From Isoetes taiwanensis (lineage: Eukaryota > Streptophyta > Lycopodiopsida > Isoetales > Isoetaceae): a DNA stretch of 64,000 nt. The stretch is from contig JAJEKV010000087.1 in assembly GCA_021234155.1 (NCBI GenBank), positions 2,599,242-2,663,241 of the forward strand, given 5' to 3'. The translations under genes and the position numbers were made by a program. The first letter of the stretch is position 1, and every line of letters begins with the position of its first letter. This document shows positions 44,931 to 54,799 of this stretch, in pieces. Below the pieces are notes generated by a model. That model was not told the DNA's origin. It worked only from the letters and a program-made list of their open reading frames with translations, and searched no databases.

Positions 44931-46081
44931 CTACTTTGCTGCAGCAACAAGAGCTAGTCGTGCTGCTGTGAATGCACTCAACAATGCTCCAAGCTGCAGC
45001 TTCTCACTTGGCCCAAATGCAAGCCGATACCTATTATGTAGTTCAAAAACACATGAGTGAAACAAGGCAAACTTTCAACTTTTGCTCTGTAGATTGCGGG
45101 CAACTACTGAAAAATATCATAATATCCACTAATTCTGTAAATATTTCCGTTCCTATCCTTTTAATTATTTGCATTCCTATCCTCAAGCAGGCCCACTATG
45201 CTTGTTTCTGACATATTAAGCACAGATGAGTCATTCAAGTTTTTTAACTGTTACTTACTCAATATCTGCAAGGGAATTAATAAGTGGAACCCGTATATTT
45301 TGATGGCAGTGCCAAAAGGCTCATTTAGAAGCCAATATGCAATCTTTTCAATAGCTTGTGGCATTGGGTTTCCTGTGGACAGATAAACTGATTCTTCTGT
45401 TACATTAGGCGTGGCCATCTGTGTTGACTGCAATATCAATCTGAAGATTAGAGAAATGACGCATGCCAATGCAACACAATGTACCCATTGAACCTCCTAA
45501 CCTGAAGAATATTAAGGGCTTTTCTCATATCTCCTGCACTCAGCCTCACAATTGCATTCAGTCCACCTCTGTGACGTCCAGTCTTGCAGTATGAAAAAGC
45601 ACAGTAATCAATGGCCTTATATCTTTAAATACGGCCTATGGTGCTGAGAGGTGTATGCATGAAACATGCTTCAATTACACACAAGACGTGCATGTGAGCT
45701 TCAGGAGCTTTTTATAATTCATAGTACGAGTCAAAACTATTGCTCAGGAAAGCGATAAGAAACTACCCTTCTTGTTTGATGATGTAACTCAGGCGCTCAG
45801 AAACATGAGAAGGATTCAGTGGGGCAAATCGAAATCTTGTGCAACGAGACTGTAATGCCGGAATAATCTTGCTTACGTAATTACAAATCAAACAAAATCT
45901 GGTATTCCTGGTATACTTTTCTATTACTGCACAAACAAAAGGTACACCATTAGTTACTCTTCCATTAATGCTTATTTTTGTTGTAACAACATAATCCTCA
46001 CTTCTTCGCAAGGAAAACTGAGCATCCTTTGTCATGGCATCTGCCTCATCCAGAATAACAAGTTTAACATTTGCTCGAGCA
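44931..46081 (-). pseudogene. RFC3: Replication factor C subunit 3 (RFC3), genomic fragment with introns
   Basis: RFC3 belongs to the clamp loader that places PCNA on DNA. Minus-strand exons with good splice sites: 46,081-46,002 (VKLVILDEADAMTKDAQFSL, Walker B/DEAD-like), 45,926-45,768 (IEKYTRNTRFCLICNYVSKI, then IPALQSRCTRFRFAPLNP with the SRC sensor 1 motif), 45,582-45,502 (LSAGDMRKALNILQ, sensor 2 region), 45,426-45,291 (NVTEESVYLSTGNPMPQAIE), and a last exon ending RYRLAFGPSEKLQLGALLSA..AAAK at TAG 44,931-44,933. In the third exon one G is missing (GAGGTGGA where GAGGGTGGA is expected), which breaks the frame. The N-terminal half with Walker A is absent. It lies wholly inside the TIR element, so it is a captured copy, not the functional gene. 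Confidence 0.9.
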
Positions 46082-46319
46082 CTGTGAGTCAAACGATATT
46101 ATACATTTCTTCATTGAGGCAACAGCCACATAAAAAGGAATCCAGCATTTACCCAAATGATACATAATAAATTCATGACTTTCAAAGCCTGCAGATGTGG
46201 GAGCATTGCCAAGTATCCAAACATCAGCTGCAACAAAAACAGAGAGACCGTCATTTATGCATTTTATATTTGCAGCTAAAGCCCACATGGTTTGAGAAGT
46301 TACAGGATTCTAAAGTCTC

Positions 46320-46562
46320 TCACGATGGGAGCTCAAGTAGATTATATACATCTGCACCACCACCAAGTCTATTGAAAGCAGAAATACGTGATCTGAGTTC
46401 AGCACTGAATACATGATCAAGTAAAGTCCTTCGTTCTAAAAGAGCATTTTTTAAAGAAGTGGCAACTACCACATCAGAACAGTTCCTGCTCGACAGCCCT
46501 TCTATTACAAGTACAATACTTTCATCTAAGCAGCACAGAGCTGCTTCCATATTTCTTTTCAA
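46320..46562 (-). pseudogene. Possible captured exon, unknown gene
   Basis: MEAALCCLDESIVLVIEGLS, then KNALLERRTLLDHVFSAELR and SRISAFNRLGGGADVYNLLE. Helical, protein-like, and open for 80 codons upstream of the RFC3 fragment on the same strand, but it is not part of any RFC3 I know. Further minus-strand pieces (DVWILGNAPTSAGFESHEF, about 46.18 kb; HNRLYTLVIRPRTCRNPGDI, about 46.9 kb) may belong to it. Probably a second gene fragment in the TIR element. Confidence 0.4.
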
Positions 46563-47718
46563 TAATTGGACATCTATTATATTAGGAAGTAAATATTGCT
46601 TGAGTGGTAAGCAACTTCTTAACTTTGTTAAAGAGCAATGCTAACATGACAGACTGCAAATCAATTCTTACACTCTATGAACCTGGTGATAAATGATAAA
46701 TGAAGCCTAAATTCTGATAATAAGGATGCAATCCTACACTCTATTGACAACTAGTGGGATTTCTTATTTACCTAACTATAACCAGGTCTAGTCTATAAGT
46801 AGGTTATCCAGATTCATGCATGCATCACTAGAGAGCAGCAAAACATGTCCTACAATATCTCCAGGGTTCCTGCAAGTCCTTGGCCTTATAACTAATGTGT
46901 ACAACCTGTTATGCCTGCAAAAATAATCCTTACAAACACAGGTCGAAAGATTTAGAAATGGGATTGGAGGATAGAAATACTCACCAAAAGACAGAAAGGC
47001 ATACCCATTAAGAAGCCAAAGAGCCAAACTTTTGCAAAATGTAAGCAGAGCAGATGTTCAATAATTTATGGCCTCTTGTGTTCAAATTAATAATTGAGAA
47101 CATTTGTATTCAATGCACCAGTTTTTTAGGCACGAAAGCTCCAAAAGGATGGATCAGTCAATCACATTTTTTATTACAGGTTCTAACTTCCAGCAGACCA
47201 AGATCCATGGCATTGCCTTTCACGAAGAAGAAGACTATTTTCTGGCCGGCAATGAGTTAAAAAGAAGATGGGAATAAACATAGACTCGAAAAAAAAAATT
47301 ACATATTAGACTCGAAAAAAAAATTACATGTTCATCTCTATCTGAAGCTCGATTTCCTCCAGGCCCATCTCCACTTCCATCACGGACTGGACCGCATCCA
47401 CGACCACCTCCGTCGCTTTCCATATTTGCTCTGCTCGTCAAAACTCATCGCCGTAGTTAACTGGCATTAAAGTTACCTCGTCAGGGTCACTTTAAATTTT
47501 TACATTTTGTAGTATGTTTTAGTGGTCCAGTTAAAAAAATTCTAACAGCATATTAACTACGATGTTGGGTGTGAAGAAAGATTTAGTTAAGGTTTTGGTT
47601 AAAAAAAAAGTTAACCAGCACTAACTTAATTTTATTAACTTAACTTGTGGTGTGAAAAGAATTGTAGTTAAAAATACTAACTAAACCTAACTTAACGACG
47701 AGTCTGAATGGACCCTTA

Positions 47719-48854
47719 GTCATAGAAAGCTTAAATCTCTTACAGTTAGTAGCCAATCCTTTGTGCCATAGCTGCCACATGAATGCTTTGATTTTCGGAT
47801 TAATAGGGCTGCTCCACATAAATTTGAGGTTCCTCCTAGCTGTATCCGAAGAAACTCCCCATTTGAGATGAATAGTAACCGTTTGGTCTCTCATTAGAAA
47901 CTTGTAGGCCCAATTGACTTTGTAGCCATTCACCTCGTTATGATTCCAAGAGTCTTGGGAGTGGGACCACACTCCATTCACTACTGTATTAGTAATAGCT
48001 TCATACAGCAACTGTGTTTGCTGACCTTCCCCTGCAAGGACTGAGTTATGAAATAGAATAATCCCATTATCATCAAAAAGATTTCTGATCATGGTGATTC
48101 CTTTTTGCTTCCAAAGCTTCGCTTGATCAGGGAAGTGGCAAGCTAAACACATTTCAGGGTTATCCAAGATGAGAGCAGGATTCCAGAAAATGGACTGATC
48201 TGTAGATAAGCCCTTTTCCCAGCTGTACAACTGTTTAACTTCAATCCAAGCCTTTATCCATTTTTTAATAAGACCTGGGGTGGTGGCTGGAACAGAGAAT
48301 GGAAAGAAGATAGAGTGTGGCAGGTCCATCTTTAGATTTCTCCATCCAAAGGGGTGGCATTTACCAATGTAATGCCTAATCAGAGCTGATATGGGGTGCT
48401 TGATTTTGTCATACGAGGCCTTATGAAAATATTTAGCTGCCAAAGCCAAACCTTGCTTTCTTATATTGATTGTTCCCAGTCCTCCTTCTACTTTAGGCTT
48501 ACAGCACTCTTCCATGGAAACAGGATGCCAGCATCTTCTATTTTGGCCACAAGAGATAAACCTACCAATGATACCTTGAAGCTTATTAGTAACTTTTTTG
48601 GGAGCTAAAATAATTGAGGATTGATAGACTTGCGAGGAGGATATCATAAAGTTGGCAATAATAGCTCTGCCATTCTTGGAGAGATATTTAGAGTTCAGGG
48701 TATCTACCTTTTTATAAAATTTATCAGTTATATCATTCCACGGGTCTGAGGCATTACTTCTGATGGCAAAGGGAATACCCAGAATTTTAGTCTTAGTGCA
48801 AGGGGAGTAATACTTACAGCCAAAAAGGTCCGCCGCCTGGGTGCCTTTGTCCAT
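47719..48854 (-). pseudogene. LINE ORF2: C-terminal domain and first half of zf-RVT
   Basis: ILGIPFAIRS, then WNDITDKFYKKVD and SKNGRAIIANFMISS, then the conserved GGLGTINIRKQGLALAAKY. It ends with KIKAFMWQLWHKGLATNCKR, the start of the zf-RVT. The frame is cut at 47,718 by the TIR element and resumes at 42,192. Confidence 0.88.
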
Positions 48855-48899
48855 GTCCCTGGCTTGAATAGCAGATTTTAGAGGGTTAATTTTGCAACC

Positions 48900-50036
48900 A
48901 GAAAGTCCTGGAGAATATGCTGAGTGTTGATGATCGAATCCTGATCCATTGAAGTCAAAATGAAGGTATCATCAGCAAAATGACCATTGAGGATCTGGTC
49001 CACCTGAGAGTTATCAGGGAGTTGAAGTCCTTTGATTGAATTCTCGTTCTTTGCCTTTTTCCATCGCTATGCAAAGTGCTTCCATGACAATTAAGAATAA
49101 AAAGGGGGCAAGAGGACACCCTTGCTTAACACCTCTTTTGAGAGCAAAGAAGGGGCTACACTCACCATTAACAAGAACAGCCGATCTAGAATTACTCAAG
49201 ATTGCTTTAAACATACCAATACTTTCTTCGTTGAACCCCAAAGCTCTGCAACATTTAAACAAAAACTTCCAACCGTGACCAGTATCAAAAGCTTTTCGTG
49301 ATGTCCGGTTTGAGAAGGGCAATATCTTGGTTGGATTCCTTGGCCCAAAGTGCAACCCTAAGATTCTTTGTGACCACATTGTCCAAGATAAAACGATCCT
49401 TAAGATATGCGATTGGGTGCTACCGATTGCATTGTTTAAAATCTTCTTGAGTCTGGCAGCCAGCGCTCCTGCAATTATCTTGTAAATGACATTAGTAAGA
49501 GAAATTGGTCTATAATCAGCAAAGGAGATTGGGGAGTCAATCTTGGGAATGAGAGTAATAAGACTCGTGTTGATTCTGGCATCCAGACACTTATTTATCC
49601 TGAACTCATTGGCTAAATTGGTAATGACTTTACTTAATATAGGCCAAGCCTTTTTAAAAATTCAGCTAGGGAGGCCATCCGGTCGGGGTTTTCCCATTAT
49701 CCATTCCGAGATAACTTCCTTTGAGCTCAATATCGAAAATGGGGTCGTGATGAGGTTGTTTCGGTCCTCATTGACTTTGCTCTCAATGTTGATAAAAAGG
49801 TCCATTGCCGCACATCAAAGGCGGTCGGTGTTGGTACCCATGATCTTTGTGAAGTGGTCCTGGCCAGCTTTCTTAAGGTTGAGATCACCGAGGAGATTTG
49901 AGTATCCCCACCTTGACTTCATCAATTTGATTTCTTTTGAGTTTAGTCTTGGCCTTGATAAAAAAATACTTGGAGTTGCATCTCTCATCCTCCTTGAGCT
50001 CTTTGATTTTTGCCTTAACTTTCCAACCTTTTGCAA
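48900..50036 (-). pseudogene. LINE ORF2: reverse transcriptase domain
   Basis: Frames shift several times. Seen are SRPISLTNV-type sequence near 49.5 kb, KAFDTGHGWKFLF, AVLVNGECSPFFALKRGVKQ followed by GCPLAPFLFLIVMEAL, and the catalytic box HFADDTFILTS (FADD codons at 48,968-48,979). These are RT motifs of plant L1-type LINEs. Confidence 0.85.
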
Positions 50037-50163
50037 TGCTAATTTCCTCCTTCTCTATCACGAATTTTGATGTCTTCTTGCATGTCGGAGGGGCAAGACT
50101 TAGGTCTCCGGATTAGCCAAATTTTGGCTTGCTTCTGGTAGTGGATCTCTTTGCCCCAGCATT

Positions 50164-51068
50164 TCAGCCAACTTTTAATGTGTTTGGCAACATTAATCCA
50201 CCACCACATCCAACCAATCTCCCCAGCTGGCATGGGGTGGTGGGTTTATAATGTTCGGAGCTTTTCCATAAACTCCTCATGGTCCGAAGATTAACATTAA
50301 GCTTGAAAAAGGATTTTCTATTGTTATGCATGTTCTTGCCAATAAAACAGATTTGCTGAGGATAGTGGTCAGAGAGGGTATATCCTGTTAGATTATCCAC
50401 CCTACTGCCTGCAGTCCAAAGGTTCTCACTAAGGTAAAAACGGTCATGAAGGCAGCAAATCGGATCTATTCTATGATCAGACCAGCTAAATGAATTAGGT
50501 TTAGTTCTCGGCAATTCGAGATTGTGATCGGTTAGAAGCTTGGACCAAGCACCCTGCTTTCCGAGGGCAAGAGAGCTTTAAAATTCCTATTTTTCATGTA
50601 GCTATCGGTGACCATATTAAAGTCTCCAGCCAGAATAAGATCATCAGCATCAATATTAGCCAAACTTTGATTAATTTGATTCCACACAACAATCCTCTCA
50701 GAGGGATTATGATAAGAGTACACATTAGCTATGGCTATAGTTTCAGGGCCCAGATTACCTACCAAAATCTGCCACCTACCACTGTTATCATTGACCATGT
50801 GAACTACCTCTAGGTTGGTTCTCATGTTCCACACTATGGCAATACCTGCAGACGAGTCATTAGCACTTATAGACCAAACTTTAAAATTAGGAGGAAGGGA
50901 TCTAGAGATAATCTCATTATGGTTAAGATCATGGATCTTATGCTCCTGGATAAGCAAAATATCAGGGTTAAGGGTAGATATACAGACCTTTAAACGTTCC
51001 CTTTTGATGATACTATTTATGCCCTGGAGATTCCAGGTAATAATTTTAAGGGGGTTAGACATTAACAT
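50164..51068 (-). pseudogene. LINE ORF2: apurinic-type endonuclease domain
   Basis: PLKIITWNLQGINS (N-terminal Asn motif), DILLIQEHKI (catalytic Glu), GIAIVWN, ANVYSYHNPSER and DLILAGDFNM (DFN motif), then after a frameshift near 50,525 SWSDHRID and TGYTLSDHYP (terminal SDH motif). All main APE-family motifs are visible in order. The enzyme nicks target DNA for target-primed reverse transcription. Confidence 0.88.
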
Positions 51069-53419
51069 TTATACCTTCCCTTGGCCATCCTGGATTGGAT
51101 GGCAGAATTCCTTGGGCTCAATCTCAGAGGTCCAATGTAGGTTTTCTTCTGTCCCCTGCCCCTTCTTCTGGAAGTGATCTGCTTCCATCCATCCTCATTG
51201 CAAGAATGTATGAATTCATGGTCCGAATTATAGTTCTCGGGCTCTCCCTCAGAGTTTTCCTCCTTAAGAGGGAAAGATAGAGTCACCATGCCTGATTTAA
51301 ATTGGACTTCCAAGTTGACATTCTTGATAAGAAAATCCCAATTTTTATTCATAAACAGAGAGTCACTGTTGAGAGTGAAATCTGAATGATGATCATCAGG
51401 GTCCCTTTGGGTAATGGTTTTACAATCCATATGAGCCTGAGCAGGGGCCTGAGTCGGATCAGTTTATATTTTGGGGCACCCTCACCCTAATGATGAGAGG
51501 GGTTTAAGCGGTATAGTTTTTTTCCCAGGTGCAGCTTCTTCAAGCATCTTATGGGTAGGAGTTTTTGAATACACCACTTCTAAATCCAGAGTTCTGCCCT
51601 CTGAGATCTTTATTTTAACATTTTTAAGCCATCTTGAGTCAATTTCTTTGGATATACAGACAGAGGGGAAATTTGTTTGGGGGATATTAATAGAGATAAT
51701 ATCACCCAGTTTGCTCGAGATGGCCTTTAGGTGAGAGATCGTCCATAAAGCAGGGGGCAGATTCGGAAATGTTACCCAGGTAGAAGTGGAGATATACTTT
51801 GGGTTACCTGGGGTAAATAATGGGCTCCATCTCATGATATAGAACTCGTTGTTACTAATTTTGCCCAATTTCTTTTTTAGCAGGTAGGTAACACTAAAAT
51901 TATCCTTACAGAGGACCTGAAACGTTCTGTCATCAATCTTGAGCAAGGAGCAGATGGGTATTCTATGAGTTTTGGTAATCCAAAACTTGATTTCTCCAAT
52001 AGAGGGGCATTTTGATGGAAAATAGATAAGCATTCCTCTGTCAGAGTACAAGTTTACAGCCGTGGAATCTTGCACACTCGAAAGATCAATATAATCCAAG
52101 TTAACTTTAGATTTGTCAGTCGGGTTAGCACAAGAGTCGATATTTAACAAAGCATTTTTATATGAGGAAAGAATTGGACCTTTTGCTTTGTCGCTCTTGC
52201 CGATGACAGGAATCTGTTACATACTTTTCGATCCTCGACCGAGGTGCCGATTTGTTCATGCCAGTGTTGTGTAGGTCCACGCAGTTCTTGCAGTCGCATT
52301 GGTTTGTCTCAAGCGGGTTAAAATAGCCATTAGAATCCCTGATCTTGCATGCAACAGTGTCCTTTTTGAGCCTTGTCTGATAAATACCGTATTCTTGTGA
52401 GACATCTTTAAGGAGGGCGATCGAGCCCGAAGGGAGTTTATCGATAGCCCGCCTCGGTGGTGCTCAATAACTCTGTCATCCGCCTCTTCCCATCTTTTAA
52501 TGAGCTTTATGGAAGCCTTAGAGTTCCAGTTGAGGTTTTCAATGTCCAGAAGAATGGCCTTTGCCGCGTTGAGCAACTCGTTCATGGATTTTTGGAAAAT
52601 GTTGTTCTTGAGGCTGCAGCAGTCGGCCTCAGAGTGGCCTTGTTTCACCATTATCCTTTTACATAGGTTTCTGTCCATTTCTGCAGAAGCTCGAACATAT
52701 TCCTGCCCAGTCCCTATCATTGGCTCTTCCAAATGGCATAGTCTTTTTTCCACGACTTCCATTTTACTCGAGGAGTTCAGATATAACCCCATCAGCAAGA
52801 ACCTCCATGCAAACCGCCGCTGCTTTCTGTTGATCTTGAATTAAAGCAAAGGTGATGTACATAGATTTCATTTTCGCCCAGACCTTGTCATTCTTACTGT
52901 CCAACCAAAAAATATTAGTCCATTCATCATCTTCAATCATACGGAGAGCCTTTTCTTTGTCCATTAGGCTCTTGGGTTGATTCGAGACAATTTTCCCAGT
53001 TTTGCTTGCCATATCTAGTTTTCGCCTGCGTATCTCCAAACAAGAATCTGTAAGTCGTTGAAAAACCAAGCCGGCCGGAGATCAAAGAAGCTTGTCCAGT
53101 GGAGAATAGGTTCAATTCCAAATCTCTCAAGAACGGAGATTTGAAAGAGATTTCGGTTAAATCTACCTAGGGCAAGGTAGCCCGAATTATGGGCTGTAAT
53201 TCTTAAAGATCCTACTCTGTCAAACCCCAAAATGCTAAGAAAATGACTGCCTAAGGCTGTTCTACTAAATCCTATTCTACTTCTAGAATTGTACGACTGA
53301 ATGATTATACTATCAATAGCAGCGACTGTCACATCATACTCAGAAGGGATGTCCGGGAATCCCAAGCTCTGGAGAACAGCCTCCAGAAAGGCCTCATCCA
53401 TCGAGCCTGGGATGCGCAC
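51062..53419 (-). pseudogene. LINE ORF1 (DUF4283-like RNA-binding protein)
   Basis: Runs from MRIPGSMDEAFLEAVLQSLG at 53,419 through several frames. The best-preserved block (52,150-51,482) has SYLLKK-like and YIMRWSPLFTPG, STSTWVTFPNLPPALW and LGDIISINIPQTNFP, the DUF4283 pattern of plant LINE and gag-like proteins. The end (51,430-51,062) holds an RRRGRGQKK basic patch. ORF1 proteins bind element RNA. It overlaps the endonuclease frame by a few bases. Confidence 0.7.
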
Positions 53420-53521
53420 GGAGCCCGAGGCGCCAAATAGAGCGCTTAACGTTCATCCCCTCAGCCTAAAAGAGAAAATATCACTCCTTTTTGCAGATAT
53501 TTAACTAACTAATTTGCCATT

Positions 53522-53656
53522 GCCAACAGTATGCTGCCACCTTATGCAGCCCAAGCAGCCTATCTTATGGAGCTGATTGAGTCATCAATTTTGTTACCAG
53601 CAAAAAAGAGGATAAGACGGTGTATTTATGTAGATGATGAGGCAGATGAGGAATGA
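53522..53656 (+). CDS. Last exon of the methyltransferase-like gene
   Basis: After the CAACAG acceptor the frame reads MLPPYAAQAAYLMELIESS, then LLPAKKRIRRCIYVDDEADEE, and TGA at 53,654-53,656. The phase joins that of the exon ending at 41,342 (two bases carried over). The basic KKRIRR followed by an acidic end could be a nuclear signal. Membership in the gene rests on splice phase, orientation and the LINE's empty-site reconstruction, not on homology. Confidence 0.5.
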   Translation, partial: ANSMLPPYAAQAAYLMELIESSILLPAKKRIRRCIYVDDEADEE

Positions 53657-53825
53657 CATGGATTGATAATTGCCATCATAAGTAGATATTTGTTACACAT
53701 ACAAGTTATGATTGCAAATACATTTGAACTTTGAAGTTTATGAACTGTTAAAACATAGTATCAACAAAAAAAATTACAAGCTTGGTTTCACAAGAACATT
53801 GGTCTACAAACATGCTACGATTCAT

Positions 53826-54350
53826 CTATGCTGATGCTTGCGGCAATGTTCCGCTTTCATTTTCGCATATCATGTCTTCCAGTATGACTGAGTAACACAG
53901 TTTGTTGCCGAATATCGCCAAGAGATTTTTGAGTTCTTCTGCATTGTGCGGCGTTCTGTCCAGCAATAATAGCACATGTGCTTCCCTTTTTTGTTGGAAG
54001 AGGTGGTAGTTTCTCTCAAAGTGGCATCTGAGATCATTGTTCAGCCATAGCTCGGTCATTTTCATCATTATTTCCAGGGCCTTGCATCTGATTACTTCTC
54101 TTTTTAGCTGTAGAATGGAATATACTTGCTCTTGCTTCCCCATTGCGTCTGCCTCTTTGTCTACTCCTCCTGTATGAGCCCCTATCTTCACTAGTCGACT
54201 AATGTAGCATTGGAACTCGGTGTTGTGTCTTTTCTTGAAATTTCTTAGGATCTCCATCTGTAGGCCGTTCATTCTATCCAGAAGCGATTCAGATAGTGAT
54301 CGCTGCATGCCTAGCCCATTTTCTCCGCGTTGGAGCCTCGTGGTTACCAT
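53826..54350 (-). CDS. Uncharacterised 174-aa ORF
   Basis: MVTTRLQRGENGLGMQRSLS start at 54,350, intact to 53,826. Predicted mostly helical and charged (RLVKIGAHTGGVDKEAD; HFERNYHLFQQKREAHVLLL; EELKNLLAIFGNKL). No domain recognised and no intron signals needed. It lies convergent to the last exon of the methyltransferase gene, 170 bp away. It is longer than chance frames in this AT-rich region, so it may be a real gene or the relic of one. Confidence 0.45.
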   Translation of the reverse strand: MVTTRLQRGENGLGMQRSLSESLLDRMNGLQMEILRNFKKRHNTEFQCYISRLVKIGAHTGGVDKEADAMGKQEQVYSILQLKREVIRCKALEIMMKMTELWLNNDLRCHFERNYHLFQQKREAHVLLLLDRTPHNAEELKNLLAIFGNKLCYSVILEDMICENESGTLPQASA

Positions 54351-54589
54351 GTTTGCTGTGGGATCGCTCTATTCTTTCCTCTTCTGCTACTCTGTTTTCC
54401 CGCCTTTACAATGAACCATGATAGTGCCGTATCTGGTAGTTCCCACACTGCTGCACCCCCATAGTATATGGTCTGCATGTGTCAATAGTTGTAACTATTC
54501 GAAAGCATGTAGGTGAAAGGAATATCTCAGTTTTTGAAAACAACACCCAAAACACTTCGGTAAAAAACCACATCTAAGTTTTCCCCTCT

Positions 54590-54775
54590 CGATGGGTGAT
54601 ACCATGAGACTACGTATCCGGCAGGTTATAATCACGCCAGAGCCCGATCTAGCCAGTCTGCAAAGTATGCACAGGAGGGGCGGATGGAGTGGTCAACCCT
54701 AGCCATTGTCTATAGCCAACCCCGGCATTGTTATATCTCGGTCTGCTCTATCTTGTGGCCCAACCATCAATCTAC
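54590..54775 (+). repeat. LTR fragment of the 58-59 kb family
   Basis: GATGGGTGATACCATGAGAC, then TCCGGCAGGTTATA, GCAAAGTATGCACAGGAGGG and GTGGTCAACCCTAGCCATTG match 58,917-59,070 almost base for base. The run GGATGGAGTGG(A/T)CAACCCTAGC is also in the chromovirus LTRs, so the families are related. Confidence 0.8.
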
Positions 54776-54799
54776 TTCCAGTAGATAAAAGAGTTTTCT

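Larger units (their letters stand above)
42193..47715. mobile_element. Harbinger-like TIR element (TSD TTA), 5.5 kb, carrying gene fragments
   Basis: Ends are GGGTCTATTCAGACCCGTGG at the left and, read on the minus strand, GGGTCCATTCAGACTCGTCG at the right, both followed by GTTAAGTTA-type arrays. A TTA duplication (42,190-42,192; 47,716-47,718) flanks it. GGG termini and a 3-bp T(T/A)A duplication fit PIF/Harbinger. No transposase is visible; the middle holds genomic fragments of replication factor C subunit 3 and other spliced sequence, so this is a Pack-type non-autonomous element. A related MITE is nested at 42,682-43,737. Confidence 0.85.
41396..53487 (-). mobile_element. LINE (non-LTR retrotransposon), minus strand, interrupted
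   Basis: Minus-strand order: ORF1 (53.4-51.1 kb), AP-type endonuclease (51.07-50.2 kb), reverse transcriptase (about 49.9-48.9 kb), C-terminal domain and zf-RVT (48.85-47.72 kb, continued at 42.19-41.89 kb), 3' region and poly(A), seen as about 16 T near 41,393. It is flanked by a 15-bp duplication. A 5.5-kb TIR element splits the zf-RVT. Without it the LINE is about 6.6 kb, normal for full-length plant L1-type elements. Frameshifts in several places suggest it is inactive. Confidence 0.92.
41343..53521 (+). other. Last intron of the methyltransferase gene, filled by a LINE
   Basis: Donor GTATTTG at 41,343, acceptor GCCATTGCCAACAG ending at 53,521. Without the 12.1-kb LINE (and one target copy) the intron would be about 70-75 bp. 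Confidence 0.6.
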
